Shown here piece by piece: positions 10,688 to 22,249 of a DNA stretch of 27,829 nucleotides. The DNA is from Isoetes engelmannii (Eukaryota; Streptophyta; Lycopodiopsida; Isoetales; Isoetaceae). The stretch is from NCBI GenBank assembly GCA_011763485.2, contig JAANSK020063353.1, positions 1 to 27,829 on the forward strand, in the 5' to 3' direction. The position numbers were made by a program, and so were the translations under genes. Under the pieces are notes generated by a model. The model had not been told where the DNA came from, did no database searches, and saw nothing but the letters and a program-made list of their open reading frames with translations. The first letter of the stretch is position 1. The number at the start of each line of letters is the position of its first letter.

Positions 10688-13600
10688 TTACATCAAATAG
10701 GGTGCAATGTGTTCGCTCATTTCAAGTTGAGTTACAGCAAGATGGTTTCCAGCGAACTCAACAAACTTTATCCTACCCTCCTCGTTCATGGATTTTAGTC
10801 CAATCCAATCTTCCTTGTACAGATCGGTCTGATTACAACAAAGGGAAGTATGTAAATGTTCAATGAGAGAAAAGAATATGATTAAATAACAACCTACCTC
10901 TTCCATAGGCAATACCATGCTTATGTTGTTGGGATTATAGAACCCGAACCAAGCTGTTTCACGTGGCACGAGTACCGTATCCATTTTAAACTGCACAAGA
11001 AAATTGAAGAAACATCAACATTTATTTGTAGGAAAGTAACTATAATACTGATGGGAAGGCAACTGAAATTTTTATGGGAATTTATGCCACTCTAGTTTTC
11101 CCTGAGCCATGCATATTGGATAATATAGTTGATATGTGAAATCATATAAATCTAGATTCTACCAGATAATGAAGATGGTCTCACATGTGAAGGTCATATT
11201 GATTTGCGTTCTGTAACATGGCTTTCCAGCATAGTGCATATAAAAGTCATATCCATCCAGATCTAGCAACTACAAGTTATACTCATTTTTGTTTATAAGC
11301 TGACTTATAGTAGCATCCGTTCTTTGCTCTATTCATGGCTACCAATGTCACCACCTTTAAAGCTCTCTGTCATTAGAACAAATAAAGGGCTCCAATCCCG
11401 TAGATCACTCTGGAATTGAACAGAATTGAACACAGGACAATGAAAATTGGCTTGAGAATTGTCTATGAAGGACATGGTTTGGGATGGTCAAATATGGCAC
11501 AGGATTCGACTGATTCATTGGGATCTACCACACCTGAGGTATAATAGATGGATTCAAGGGTTAGGGTGCTGCAAAGCATGAAGGGTCACGATACTTTGCC
11601 CAGTAACAGGTTTTGCAATTCTCAATTGCCTTCAATAGAGCCAGATGTAAATCTGGAAGTAACTTGGATTCTTGACATCATGAGAAGTCACAGTATAGTG
11701 CCAACGATTGGAATGTACTTTGCAGTCATGCTGTTCCTTTACAAGGCTGAAAACATTGTGCAATTTGCAGCACATAGAGAAAATATAGTACAAACTCACA
11801 AACAATATAATAAAACTAAATCTGCTTACCATTACAAGCACAAGCTGATTTATGCTACTTAGACGAAGTTTGTACTCTGCATTTCTCAAAAGTGGAAGCT
11901 CGTTATTCAGTTTTGGGAGAAACTGGCATCCTTTGTAATATGCTGACAGGTCCTGCCATGCAAAATATACAATGACACAAATATACAATGACACAAATTA
12001 GAGACTAGCAGGTGCCTTATCAATTACAAACTCTATATGCAAATAGAATTGTTCTTTTCCATGGGTGGTGGTATAACTTGAGTGCAAATTTTAATGTCAT
12101 TTGTAAACTCTTCATATTGCTTCACAAAAACATACTTGCAAGAAGGCTCACATACATTAGGCATCTTAATGTAACCACTTGGCGCCAAATGACTCTGAAA
12201 ATTGACCAAAAAAGAGTCAGATAATATTAGAAAACTAATCTACAAAAGTCGATATGGTACTGAATCGAGAAGCTAATAATAATTTTATCATTATAAATTG
12301 CAAGTTAAAAAAAACTCTTATAAGCTTCACATTCATACAACTGACAGTTTTTTGCATTCAGTTTTTACCATTTTTCTAATCTATACCATGGATGAACAGA
12401 TATAAGATTCACAATGTCTCATAAACACAAACCATCCTAACCTGACCTGAACAAACCGGGAATAAATACCCAATTCCATGATTACATCAGCTAGTTCACA
12501 GATGGATAGGACCTAGAAGCCAAAAGCAAACGGCATTAATCTTCATCAAATCAAGCACAGATGACAAGTAATCTTCCACAACTGTGCAACTTCCGACTTA
12601 AATCTAGAATTCAAAGTCCTTAAGCTCAAAGAACATGAATACTTGTCCTAATCTATGCAACAATCCTTGCCTTATTTGACAATGATTAGGAATAAGATGA
12701 TACATACTGTACACATTGGTACTGACCCAATCCCTGCATGCGGACCTCCGAGGGAGACCATGTTGTGAACCTGTTATTCATCCAAGCATCTTAGTTACTT
12801 ATTACTGTTCCCAAAGATAGAAATGTAGGCAACCAACTTAGGAGAACATACCCAACTAAAGGCCACTAACCTATCTACTGCTCATTCAAATGGGGATAGA
12901 AACTAAGGCTTGATATTTATTAGACTCTTTTTGCATTCTTAATTGCCAACAGAAAAGGACAGAGCATACCACTGGACCATCACACCACTCGATGACTCCC
13001 CTTCCAATCAGATTACCCTGTACAACCATGTCAACCAATATCCTATGAGCACAAATATAAAGGTCAAGCAGTGCTAACATAAATATTGTCATCCTATGGA
13101 GATAGACAGAAAATACATATCACAAAAGTTCTACATGGTGGGAAACAATAGAAACACCTGTTTTACACATGCTAAAGGAGCAAGTAAATCATACATCAAG
13201 ATGAAAACTGTCAGAGTAGAGCATGCAATAAGGCACTCTATTCAACAAAGAACCACCACAAAAAGTATGGGCACTAATTCCTTGATGACGGCCTGCCATT
13301 ATTGAGTCTGTCCGTCACAGTTCTGCTATTGAGACATTCTGCGGAGTTAAAAGATACTCTAGATGAAGACAATAGTCTAACTTTCTTCACCTTTCATCAT
13401 TTAGCAGCATAAATAGCTACCAAGGCTTGTCTTTAGACATCAAAATCTAGGTTAGATTCTTGCTGTAAACCCAAGCGCTATAAGGAGAATGGCGCACCCT
13501 ATAATCATTACATTTTTTATCAAAATCATGGTAGGCCACAAATATTACATATCCCGTCCACCATAAATATGACAGAATAGATTCCTCAACTACCCAATTT

Positions 13601-14392
13601 TAAAAAGTTACTCCAACGGCACCTGAAGCACCCATTTTCGTTACCATTTACAGCTAGGAGTTTGAATACATATCATTTGAGTTGTTTTAAATAATATAAT
13701 AAAAAAAACATCTGGTTATATCTAATATTCAATCAAAATGGAACTATAGAAACATGACAATTGTTTGCTAATCACACCATACCTGCGACAGGCCCACAAT
13801 GCTATATCCACCTTTCAGCTCTGGAATAGAATTCACCTGAATTGTTTCTTCCCTTGAGCTCACGTTAACTGGCACTAATAGCAACTCTAACCGCTATCTA
13901 CAGAATTCCTGCTTACCTTACTACAGACCAGTTGCACCTGAAATAAAGGATGTGTGAAAAAAAAGCTCCAAAGCAGATTGCTGTAGGATTTTCCCAATGA
14001 ATAGATACCTGTTTGGAAAGGGGCATGAACCATGAATCTGAAGCTCCGTTACCAATCTCTCTACATTTAGAATAGATTCAAATTAACGACGATGACAACG
14101 AAGATAGCAACAGCAACAAAAATAAGGACACCACCACCATAGAGGGTTTTTAAGAACTTACATACAATAACCCAGAGATCCAGACATGTTGCTCAACCTT
14201 TCGGTAAAATGGCTCATTCCTCTATTTTTACATTGATCCCCAATTCCTGCATTCACTACCTATAAACACATGCCACAGATGCACAAGAAGCCCCTCTAGA
14301 TACTAACCGTGAAGCACGATAAATGGAAGGGAAGCAGCTGCCACTGATTGAATAATTATACATACTGCAAGCAAGTGATTGTTGAGCGCCAT
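10688..14392 (-). CDS. Palmitoyl-protein thioesterase (PPT1-like), 12 exons, complete
   Basis: Removes palmitate from cysteine thioesters of acylated proteins; animal PPT1 is lysosomal, so a vacuolar or secretory location is likely. Exons, 5' to 3' on the minus strand: 14392-14308, 14246-14162, 14060-14009, 13937-13917, 13836-13783, 13017-12970, 12770-12708, 12512-12447, 12194-12156, 11952-11830, 10990-10898, 10828-10688. All introns are GT-AG; the model joins in frame to 289 aa ending in TAA. An N-terminal signal peptide (MALNNHLLAVCIII...) precedes FIVLHGIGDQC. Catalytic residues are S98 in GLSQG, D216 in KMDTV and H272 in GNHLAV. Their spacing of 118 and 56 residues equals that of human PPT1 (115/233/289). 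Other family strings are EIGNG, DSWFMPL, VSLGGPHAGI, LAPSGYIK, FLPKLNNE, WFGFY and LYKEDWIGLK. The nucleophile motif is split by an intron between Q99 and G100, and exon 4 is a 21-nt microexon. Confidence 0.95.
13917..13937 (-). other. 21-nt microexon of the thioesterase gene
   Basis: Seven codons (VQLVCSK) lie between a TTTCAG acceptor and a GTAAGC donor. They join the exon ending PLSKQ to the one starting VNSIPELKGG without breaking frame. A segment of about this length stands at this point in plant homologues, so the microexon is needed for a normal-length protein. Confidence 0.85.
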
Positions 14393-15756
14393 GGTTAGAT
14401 TCGGGTCCTAGTATTGCTAACGATGACCTGCAACCCAGAGAAGGGTTAATTCATGTACAGATGCCATAGCCCGGCTCCGAAGCTGTGTTGGCTTGAAATA
14501 TCTCTTGTGGACCATGATGAAGTTCTGTATATTGTTTGTACACGTCGTAACATTGTTGATTTTTGGGTTGCCCTTAAATCCCTTGGTTTAGGGCGAATAT
14601 GTCAAGAATATGCTTGCCTGCTAACAATTTTTTGGGGTAGGGCATTATCTAGGGCTGGAGGGTGCGGTTTTTGGATGTGTTGCGGAATATTCTTGGAGGG
14701 GGAGTTCACGGTTGTATTAGGTTTAGAGGTAAGGCTGGGTTCACATGCAACCATTGCCCCAGAGGGGCCATGCCTTGTGCTATTTGGCGATGGCAGGTGA
14801 TCGTCCGTGTAAAAGGGTGAGCCTTTTTACAGGACGGTCATGGCGCCTTCACTACATGTGAACCAGCTCAAAGGGCATGGGGATTCCGCTATTTAGAGTT
14901 TTTTCCATTTTGAGTGATGATGAACTAGGGACTTTCTTCAGATCCATGTTCTTTTGTAAGTTTTAGGTAGATCGGCCTTGATGAGGATGGAATTACATAC
15001 ATCTTGTTAGTTTTGTAGTTTAGATTGTGTTGTATGATGCTTATTCCAAAACTTCAATCTCGGTTCGCTTAATGGAGGCAGATGATTAATTCATATTTCA
15101 GATGGTATCAATCTTCAGCTGAGGAAGCAGAATGCAGAGTTAATCAATCACAAGGGCGGATATTTCACTCTCAATTGTGCATGGCACAAGACTAACTATA
15201 TAGAATTATTTCTCTCTGATGCATGCCTTCCCATTTTCTTTGTGCATATAAAAAACCGTAGAAAATGCATCACTAATGTCACTACATCATTGAGTGCTCC
15301 ATTCCCTTTCAATAGTTCAATGTACTAACATCTTCAATTTCCTTACATAGTTGTTGATATTCTGTAACATTCTTCTCTATTCGCATTAATATTCTTGAAG
15401 CAAGTTGTCTGTTTGCATATGAGTATTCTTAAGGGCAAGTTTTGAACTTTTCTTTGTCCTCCTAAGTCCATGTTAGTTGCCTTCTTAAGTGAAACATACC
15501 TCCAATCATCATTATGCCCCTTACCCTTACCTTGTTCAATACACCAGGCATGTCCAACTGCATTGAAGGCAAAAGAAACCAGTGCATAACAAGCTAGTGG
15601 AGCTTCCATCTGCGCAAAATGGGAGCTTCCATTTACGCAAAATGAGATTCCTCCATAGCGCATGATGCCACAACCACCATTATACTAGGTGCTACACCAT
15701 CTTGCATACAAGATGGGGTCATAGATGCAGTAAATGGGATGATAGCATGTGATATA
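14393..15756. other. Intergenic; promoter side of the thioesterase gene
   Basis: The sequence next to 14392 should hold the thioesterase promoter. A 115-codon + strand frame at 14453-14800 has no recognisable domain and overlaps the hairpin listed separately, so I do not call it a gene. The rest is AT-rich with nothing identified. Confidence 0.35.
14734..14867. repeat. Imperfect two-part inverted repeat (hairpin)
   Basis: The outer arms are 14734-14747 (GCTGGGTTCACATG) and 14855-14867 (CATGTGAACCAGC), complementary except for one extra G. The inner arms, 14799-14816 and 14822-14839, pair over about 17 bp with one or two mismatches and close a loop of about 5 nt. The inner part is a strong stem; the two sides between the stems differ in length (51 against 15 nt). 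It may be a small fold-back element or a structured RNA. No flanking target duplication was recognised. Confidence 0.5.
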
Positions 15757-16251
15757 TCAATAAACGACATTGGTGTTGAAGACGCCTAAGGTAAAGAGGA
15801 CACAAGAGGAGATACCAAGGTTGGGGAAGAACTCACTGAAGGAGAGACAAAAGACGATGTAGATGATGAAGAAGTGGTGACAAAGGTTAAATCTTTTTTG
15901 ATTGAGGTTAAAATTATAGGTGAAGTAGTAACAAAATATGTGCCTGAAGATGAAGAAATAAGTGAAGGGATAATAGTAAAAGATGCAATAGGTGGAGTCT
16001 TTAGGGACTGAAGAAATTGGAGACATATAAGATCTAGTGCAGGATGGAGGACTAGCAGGTGAAGAAGTATGATTATTTGGGAACGTAAATGTAAGTTTTA
16101 GACCATTTAACAAAGTCAAAGGTAACTTCTTGTATAAATTGCCAATTTTGACCACCACACTATCAAGGATAGAGTGATCAACTAGAATAGAGACACAAAT
16201 GCGAGGCCCATTAACAATAGAGTAGGAAATATGCATGTCCAATCCATTTGC

Positions 16252-16304
<53 letters not shown>
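16252..16304 (+). repeat. (GATA)n microsatellite, about 13 units
   Basis: A pure GATA run of 53 bp, followed by GCTTTTTT. It lies inside the region that interrupts the retroelement fossil and is probably polymorphic in length. Confidence 0.97.
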
Positions 16305-16514
16305 CTTTTTAATGGCACGCCACTAGGCAGCATCTAACTGGACATGTGACCACGCACCACACTACATTGCTCGGTTGGGCCCTTCCGCCAACCACTTTAC
16401 ATTGCGTCTGTGGGATTTGACGCCCAACAGTTCAGAGTGCGATTCTGGGCGGTCTCAAACTCGAGACCGGTAGTTGCTAGAACTAGTGTATTACCATTAT
16501 CAAACACCCAGACG

Positions 16515-16695
16515 CAACATATCCACTGGTAGATCATGAATAAAGAACCAACATTTTGACCCATACCAGGAGAAAAACTAGGAGTATAGAGACTAAGAAC
16601 TCATAGACCAACATATCCAATGGTACATCAGGAATAGAGAGAACCAACACGTTGAAACCATAACAGGAGAAAAAGTAGAAGTATAGTATTGATTA
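16515..16695 (+). repeat. 94-bp tandem duplication
   Basis: The segment starting at 16515 (CAACATATCCACTGGTA) recurs from 16609 with an offset of 94 bp and roughly 80 percent identity. Shared stretches include GAACCAACA, CAGGAGAAAAA and AGTATAG. The divergence shows the duplication is not recent. Confidence 0.75.
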
Positions 16696-16960
16696 AGGAG
16701 ATATCCAGTGCCCACAGGATCCACTCCTCGAGAGATTAACTTCTCCACATCATCATTAGTATTAATCATGATCAAAAATAAATTTGCACCCAACTTCTTC
16801 AAGGACTCATAAGCAGACAAACCAAGACATGAGAAATGTTGAGGAAGCCATCGCATCATCCCATTAAAATCAAGGAAGCCATCGTTATAATAATCAATAA
16901 CCGAGTGGGCAGCCAAGTTCCCTACGCATTTAACATGTCTCTTGATTTGTCTCAATCAAA

Positions 16961-19785
16961 TTCACCCCTGAGGCTATGATAAAAGACCTACAATTTATCT
17001 GGCAAAATACATCATCTAAGGGAAGTTGTGGACCACTTTGATGTTGCTTTGCCTTAAGCACCTTTAGAATAGAAGACGACTCTTCCTTACTTGTAGAAAA
17101 TAAAAATCTCGAGTGCAGCATCAATTCATGGTAGCTGTGTAGATCAAGAAGTATTCTTACGAATCCATGCCTTCTCTTGCTGATTCCTTCTCCTCAAGTG
17201 AGATAAGAATGATTCTTCTTGAGTGGCAAACCTTTCCAAGGAAATAATGAGTGGGGTTTGTGACAACAAGTTCTAGTGATTGTACGATATAGAATATAAT
17301 AGAACTCAATAAGGTAAAGTGTATAGTCATTGTACTACAATGATTTGATGCAAATAAAGTGAACATGCATAATCTTCTGGTAGCAATGGAAGGTCCCTGA
17401 GGCAAAATCCACTAAGCAGAAGCATTTCTATTCTTTCAAAACAAAAATTACTACTGTGTTTGTTTGCATCTAGATGCTTGTCCAAACATAATGAGGTTAT
17501 TCTAAGAAATCACAAGCTTCTATGGCTTCTAACTCATCAAAGAACAATAGTCTTGTGTTTAAAAGCTAAAAGGCCTACATAGACACACCATATGAAGGGT
17601 TTGCCAGCATATGCAAAAACATTTATCGTCTGCTAACGATATTTAGTAATCCAAAATTAATTTTGCAATGACAAAGTATAACAGACAGTTGAAAAAAGAT
17701 CAGAAGTATGCAGAATTGCATGTACCATTTGTAGCATATGCAAAAGTTCCGACTTATCAACAATTGTTTCTAAGCACCTCTGACTTATTAGATATCCTCA
17801 TAATAAGCTCATGAAAAAGCCACATTATCCATAACTGTTGCATTTTGTATCATTTTGTATCAAGTCCATGTCAGTGGTCTCAGTTCTCGCTTGTTCTATA
17901 ACTTTAGAACAACAAATCACGAGTAGCCAGGTCCCGAGAGCGAATTCTAGTTACTATTTGAGAGCCATGTCTACTATGGGAATATGTGCATATCCCACCA
18001 TCAATGTCTGTTTCATGTTGGATTCATAACACATTGAATTCTTCTAGAGAGAGATGTTCTGACCGCTCATAGCAACATAGTTTTCTAGGTAAAATGGACA
18101 TTTTATAAAACATTTGCAGTTTTAAGAACCTAAATCCAGAAAGCAAGAGGGAAATAGAAAAAATATACTTCAAAGATGGAAGCAACTTTCGCTTGAGCCT
18201 TAGGAAGGCAGATGTGCAAAGCCGTTCTTGGTTTTCATTGCAGGCTCTCTTCGATAAAAACAAATGCAGCTTATCAACTGAAAACCATGTGAAGCAAAAC
18301 ATTATCTAGTTTTCCTTTCGTATGAGCTTTCCCTTTTGAGCTCAATAAGGATCAAGAATGTTATCTTCTGCAACCAGAATAATCACTGATAGTTGCATGC
18401 CCACTCACTGGTTGTATGCATGACATAGAGTTGTGCTCTCTCTAATTATATTAACCAGTAAAGGTCAGTCGGTCATGAACACCTAGGAATGAAGGAAACT
18501 GAAGCATTAGCTATAATAGCACTGAAGATGTGAAGAATGAGAATTGGATGTTCATACATTCGTTTGTTTCTAGAAGTAAAAGACTCTAGTTATACAAGTT
18601 TATACTGCAACTAAATGCAGGTATGGCCCTTGAAAGCTCGGTGTCTTATGTTAGCTCTGTTATAATGCCAATGGGGGGTCTTCTTACATGTTATTACAAC
18701 TCTGCATCTTTCTAGCTTGTACAGAAACAACCACATTGGGGGAAAAAAGGGATCATTTGTTATTCAGATATGATGCTTCAATAGACTGCAAGAGTCAATT
18801 GTCTTTTTTTGACCCACGTCTTTGGCATGCAAAGGTTCCAGAATACACAATACCCTTACTATTGCTGCACAAAATGCATTTTACGCTTTAGTAATCCAGA
18901 GATATCATGAATCAAATGCTGCAAATCAATGGTTTAGCCTGCATCCTCAACGTTGGGACAACTGATAAAATTATGTCAATCCAGATAATCTCCTAATGAC
19001 ACAGAACCCTTTACATCCAGTATATCTCAACCTTTGCGAAAATATTGAGGGTACATCTTCACGCAGTGTGATTGCACCTTTTGTATCTCTTGTATAAGGT
19101 AATGAAAAACATCATTTAGTTGACTGTCTGCCTTGGCAGAATGCACAAAGATTTTGATAATGACACAGACAAAAGCAGACAAGAGTATGAGGCTAACCAA
19201 CTTGAATTGCAGGGACACATCCTCTAGATCCACAGGTGCCTCTTCCTGGGCAGTTTGGTAAGTCCTCTGCTTCAAGCCAATCCTCCTAGAGCACTATAAG
19301 ATCATTTAATTAGCACGCGCACCGTACTTTCTGGAGTTATGATAAAAAACGAGGAAATATTGTTCGTGTCACAAATGCTACCAGTCATAGGGCTTGCAAG
19401 AACAAAACAAATTATAGAGAACTCATCCCTGTTATCCAGACAGATGAACCACAGCAATGCATTAAAAGTGACATTGGAGAAATGGAGTGAAACTTTTTAA
19501 ATCCTGTTATGAAGACATTGCAGCAAACTTGATTTTGAGGTTACTCTACTCCTTATTAGATTCTTAGGGAAATTTAATTCAATACAAAAAACCATGTCTC
19601 CGTTTACTTTTTATAGTTAATAGAAAAAGTACTTTTACAGGAAATGGTAGGCAAGATTTAATGACTAGCAAGTTCTCTTTCAAGTTGTAGGCAATTATCC
19701 CCAACCCTGCACAGCATTTATAAAAACCTCCTATCACGGCAGAACCTGCATGCTATATAAAGTAGTTGCACTACCAATAGGCATG
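16961..19785 (-). other. Non-coding or cryptic region with exon-like fragments
   Basis: No known gene is recognised. Several minus-strand stretches have exon-like borders. One is 18277-18169, entered by a TTTTCAG acceptor and left by a GTATAT donor, encoding a basic stretch beginning DKLHLFLSKRACNENQER. Another is 19275-19027, whose 82-aa frame has one hydrophobic segment (LVSLILLSAFVCVIIKIFV). A third begins after TGCCTCAG near 17401. They do not join into a model I can defend and could be chance. The part nearest 19785 probably holds the 3' UTR of the PPR gene. Confidence 0.2.
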
Positions 19786-21756
19786 TCACACACTCTTGTC
19801 CAATTCAGTAAAAATACCACCTAGTTTCAGAATTTGACCCGCAGCATATGCTCCTTTTCCAAAATCAGAATGAGCTATGCATAAACCGAGAAGAGTAGTC
19901 CATGATGTGGAATCCGGGAGCAGGAGCATATTGTTGATGAGCGTCTCTATTTCTTCCAACCAACCCATTCGTCCAAGAAGGCTAATTATGCAGTTATATT
20001 GCTCCATTCTTGGGCTGAGGCGATAGTTTTCAGTCATAGATATAAAATAATAACAACCCTTATAGACCAGGCCAGCATTGCTACATGCACTTAAAAGACT
20101 GCTAAAACTAACCTCATCAGGCATTATGCCTTTGAGTCCCATTTTTTCAAAAGCTTCAAAGGCCTCATTGCCCAATCCATACTGAGCGAAGGCACCAAAC
20201 ATAGCAGTCCACAAGCATAAATCCTGTTCACCATTGCTAAAAGCTGAGCTTGCATCTTCTAAGCTCCCACATTTGGCATACATGTTTACCAATGCAATCT
20301 GCATAGCAACATCTGACTTCAAACCAGCACTTATTATTGCTTTGTGTAGCTTCTTACCTTCAGTGAGATCTGCATTCTTTGCACATGCATCAAGAAGGCT
20401 AATAAAACTGGCTTCATCAGGCTTCATACCATCTTTCTGCATTTGATGAAACAATTGAAGAACATCCATGAATTTCCCATGCTTTCCATGTCCTGCTATT
20501 ATGGTATTCCATGATACTATATTCCTTTCATTCATTTGCCCAAAAAGTTCAGTGGCCTCTTTGATGGCCCCATTCTGAGTGTATGCAAAGATCATGGCAT
20601 TCCATGAGGCCACATTCTTGTTGGGCATTTGTTGAAAAAGTTTCAAAGCTTCCTTTAACTGACCTTTTGCTGCATAGCCAGAGAGGAGTGCATTCCAGGA
20701 GGCAATATTACGAGCAGGCATTTCTTGAAAAAGTTGGTAAGCTTCATCCAGCTGCCCTTTCTGGCAGTACGCTGCAAGAATTGTAGTCCACGAGATTACA
20801 TCCGGTTGGGGCATTTGTAGGATAAGTTGAACAGCCTGGTTAACCTTACCAGATTGAGCATAAGCTGCAATTATAGTGTTCCATGATACTGCATTTCGAT
20901 ATGGCATTTGTTGAAAGAGTTGGAAGGCAACTTCAATTTTTCCTAGTTTAGCACAGCAATCAATCATTAAAGTCCATGAAACCACATCTGTCATTGGCAT
21001 TTCCTCGAAAAGCTGGAAAGCTTCCTTGAGGTATCCTCCCTTGCTGTAACCCTTAAGAATAGTATTCCATGAATAGGTATCTCTGTCTGGTGCATTCTGA
21101 AAGACTAAAAGAGCTTGCTCTAATTTTCCATTCTGGATAAAGCCTGCAACCATAGCATTCCATGAAACCACATTTCTCTGTGGCATGTGTAGAAATACAC
21201 GAAGACCCTCCTTAATATGTCCATGTTCAATATAACCTGCAAGAAGTGTGTTCCATGTCACCACGTCCTGTTCAGGCATAGCTTTGAGTAATTCAAGAGC
21301 TTCCTTCAACTGTCCCTGTCCCATGTAAATGGCAAGCATGATGTTCCAGGTAAACAAATTCCGCCTGTCCATGCTATCAAATAAAGATCTTGCTTTCGAC
21401 AAATCTCCACATGTTCCATACATCTGAATTAGAAGATTACATAGAAATAAGTGTCGACCCAATCCAATTTTAATAACCGTCTCATGGATCTCTATGCCTT
21501 CTGATAAGGACTTACATCTCCTCAACAGAAAAGATATTCTTAATATATCAGATTGATTACTCTTCTTTGAAAAAATTACACCATGTTTGTTACCTTCCAT
21601 GCATTTGCAACATTGTTTTGCCTGTACCACGCCGAAGTGAAAAGGACCAAGCCATGCTTCTGCATCTAGACATAAGTTTGAAGGCATTAGCCGCAAGCTT
21701 GAAGGCATTATGGTCGAGAGACATGGAAAAATAATTGCGGTCCAGATTATGCACAT
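19786..21756 (-). CDS. PLS-class pentatricopeptide repeat protein with a long S-repeat run, intronless
   Basis: Predicted sequence-specific RNA-binding protein of mitochondria or plastids. The first ATG of the frame is at 21756, giving 656 aa; codons further upstream lack an ATG. After a poorly conserved N-terminus, ten consecutive 31-residue S-type repeats span residues 103-412, each with a core like VVSWNAMIAGY and an end like MPERN. A 35-residue repeat follows (413-447), then L-, S- and P-like motifs, and an E1-like end with SWTTLLGLCIAH and GAYAAGQILKL. The protein stops soon after, so the rest of the E domain and the DYW deaminase are absent. Specificity pairs (fifth and last residue) for the eleven repeats are NN, ND, NN, ND, ND, TN, ND, TN, NN, NN, ND. 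The published code suggests a target near YUYUUAUAYYU. Lack of introns is usual in this family. The class is certain; the target and organelle are inference. Confidence 0.93.
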   Translation of the reverse strand: MCIIWTAIIFPCLSTIMPSSLRLMPSNLCLDAEAWLGPFHFGVVQAKQCCKCMEGNKHGVIFSKKSNQSDILRISFLLRRCKSLSEGIEIHETVIKIGLGRHLFLCNLLIQMYGTCGDLSKARSLFDSMDRRNLFTWNIMLAIYMGQGQLKEALELLKAMPEQDVVTWNTLLAGYIEHGHIKEGLRVFLHMPQRNVVSWNAMVAGFIQNGKLEQALLVFQNAPDRDTYSWNTILKGYSKGGYLKEAFQLFEEMPMTDVVSWTLMIDCCAKLGKIEVAFQLFQQMPYRNAVSWNTIIAAYAQSGKVNQAVQLILQMPQPDVISWTTILAAYCQKGQLDEAYQLFQEMPARNIASWNALLSGYAAKGQLKEALKLFQQMPNKNVASWNAMIFAYTQNGAIKEATELFGQMNERNIVSWNTIIAGHGKHGKFMDVLQLFHQMQKDGMKPDEASFISLLDACAKNADLTEGKKLHKAIISAGLKSDVAMQIALVNMYAKCGSLEDASSAFSNGEQDLCLWTAMFGAFAQYGLGNEAFEAFEKMGLKGIMPDEVSFSSLLSACSNAGLVYKGCYYFISMTENYRLSPRMEQYNCIISLLGRMGWLEEIETLINNMLLLPDSTSWTTLLGLCIAHSDFGKGAYAAGQILKLGGIFTELDKSV

Positions 21757-21970
21757 TAATCTAAACAGGTTTTGCCTTATCCATCTGCATCCTGCAATAC
21801 ATTTCAGAGAATATATAAGCTTCAGTTCATGCTGCTTTCTTTCAATGTGAAAGCATAGCTTCCCCACGACCCGCGAACTACAAATTAAGCAATTTACGAA
21901 CTTGGTTTCGACGGCTTTCGAATGATTGATAGTTCTTATTTATTGAATTGAGGATTGAATTTCATCATTC

Positions 21971-22043
21971 GGGGATGTAGCTCAGATGGTAGAGCGCTCG
22001 CTTAGCATGCGAGAGGTACGGGGATCGATACCCCGCATCTCCA
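21971..22043 (+). tRNA. tRNA-Ala, anticodon AGC
   Basis: A 73-nt gene that folds into a full cloverleaf with AGC at 22004-22006. The acceptor stem GGGGATG/CATCTCC contains the G3-U70 pair that identifies alanine tRNAs. The A box (TAGCTCAGATGG) and B box (GATCGATACC) are intact, there is no intron, and the discriminator base is A. It reads as the normal plant cytosolic gene. It lies about 215 bp upstream of the PPR start codon in divergent orientation. Confidence 0.98.
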
Positions 22044-22047
22044 AAAG

Positions 22048-22052
22048 TTTTT
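22048..22052 (+). terminator. RNA polymerase III terminator of tRNA-Ala
   Basis: A TTTTT run four bases after the discriminator base of the tRNA gene, the usual Pol III stop signal. Confidence 0.85.
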
Positions 22053-22249
22053 AGCCTGCTCGATGTTTTTATTTATTTTTTTGCAAAAATACTCCGTCGG
22101 CTATTACCCCAGTTTATTTTTAGCCTATTTCACAAAGTTTTTGGGTGCCCGAAGGGCAAACCCTAGGCACGGTTGTGGTGAAGATGGGATATGCTTGAAG
22201 TATTCCAAATCAACGTTGTAGACATGCGGTTCAAGATTAACCGCACCCA

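Larger units (their letters stand above)
15757..16960 (-). mobile_element. Broken retroelement ORF1/gag-like fossil
   Basis: Two minus-strand open segments (about 16955-16593 and 16242-15757) resemble, weakly and in the right order, the N-terminal and following parts of plant DUF4283-type retroelement proteins. They are separated by about 350 bp holding a microsatellite and a duplicated segment, which looks like a later insertion or expansion. The copy is broken, with at least a few breaks, and no polymerase is recognisable. It appears old. I cannot tell a LINE source from another retroelement source. Confidence 0.3.

Noticed and set aside
14453-14800. 115-codon + strand ORF beside the thioesterase promoter
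   Set aside because: No recognisable domain; rich in Cys, Gly and Trp without pattern, and it overlaps the hairpin arms.
21757-21867. Longer PPR start giving 693 residues
   Set aside because: The upstream codons open with GTG and contain no ATG before 21756; a TTGCAG near 21794 also suggests this part could be intron or leader.
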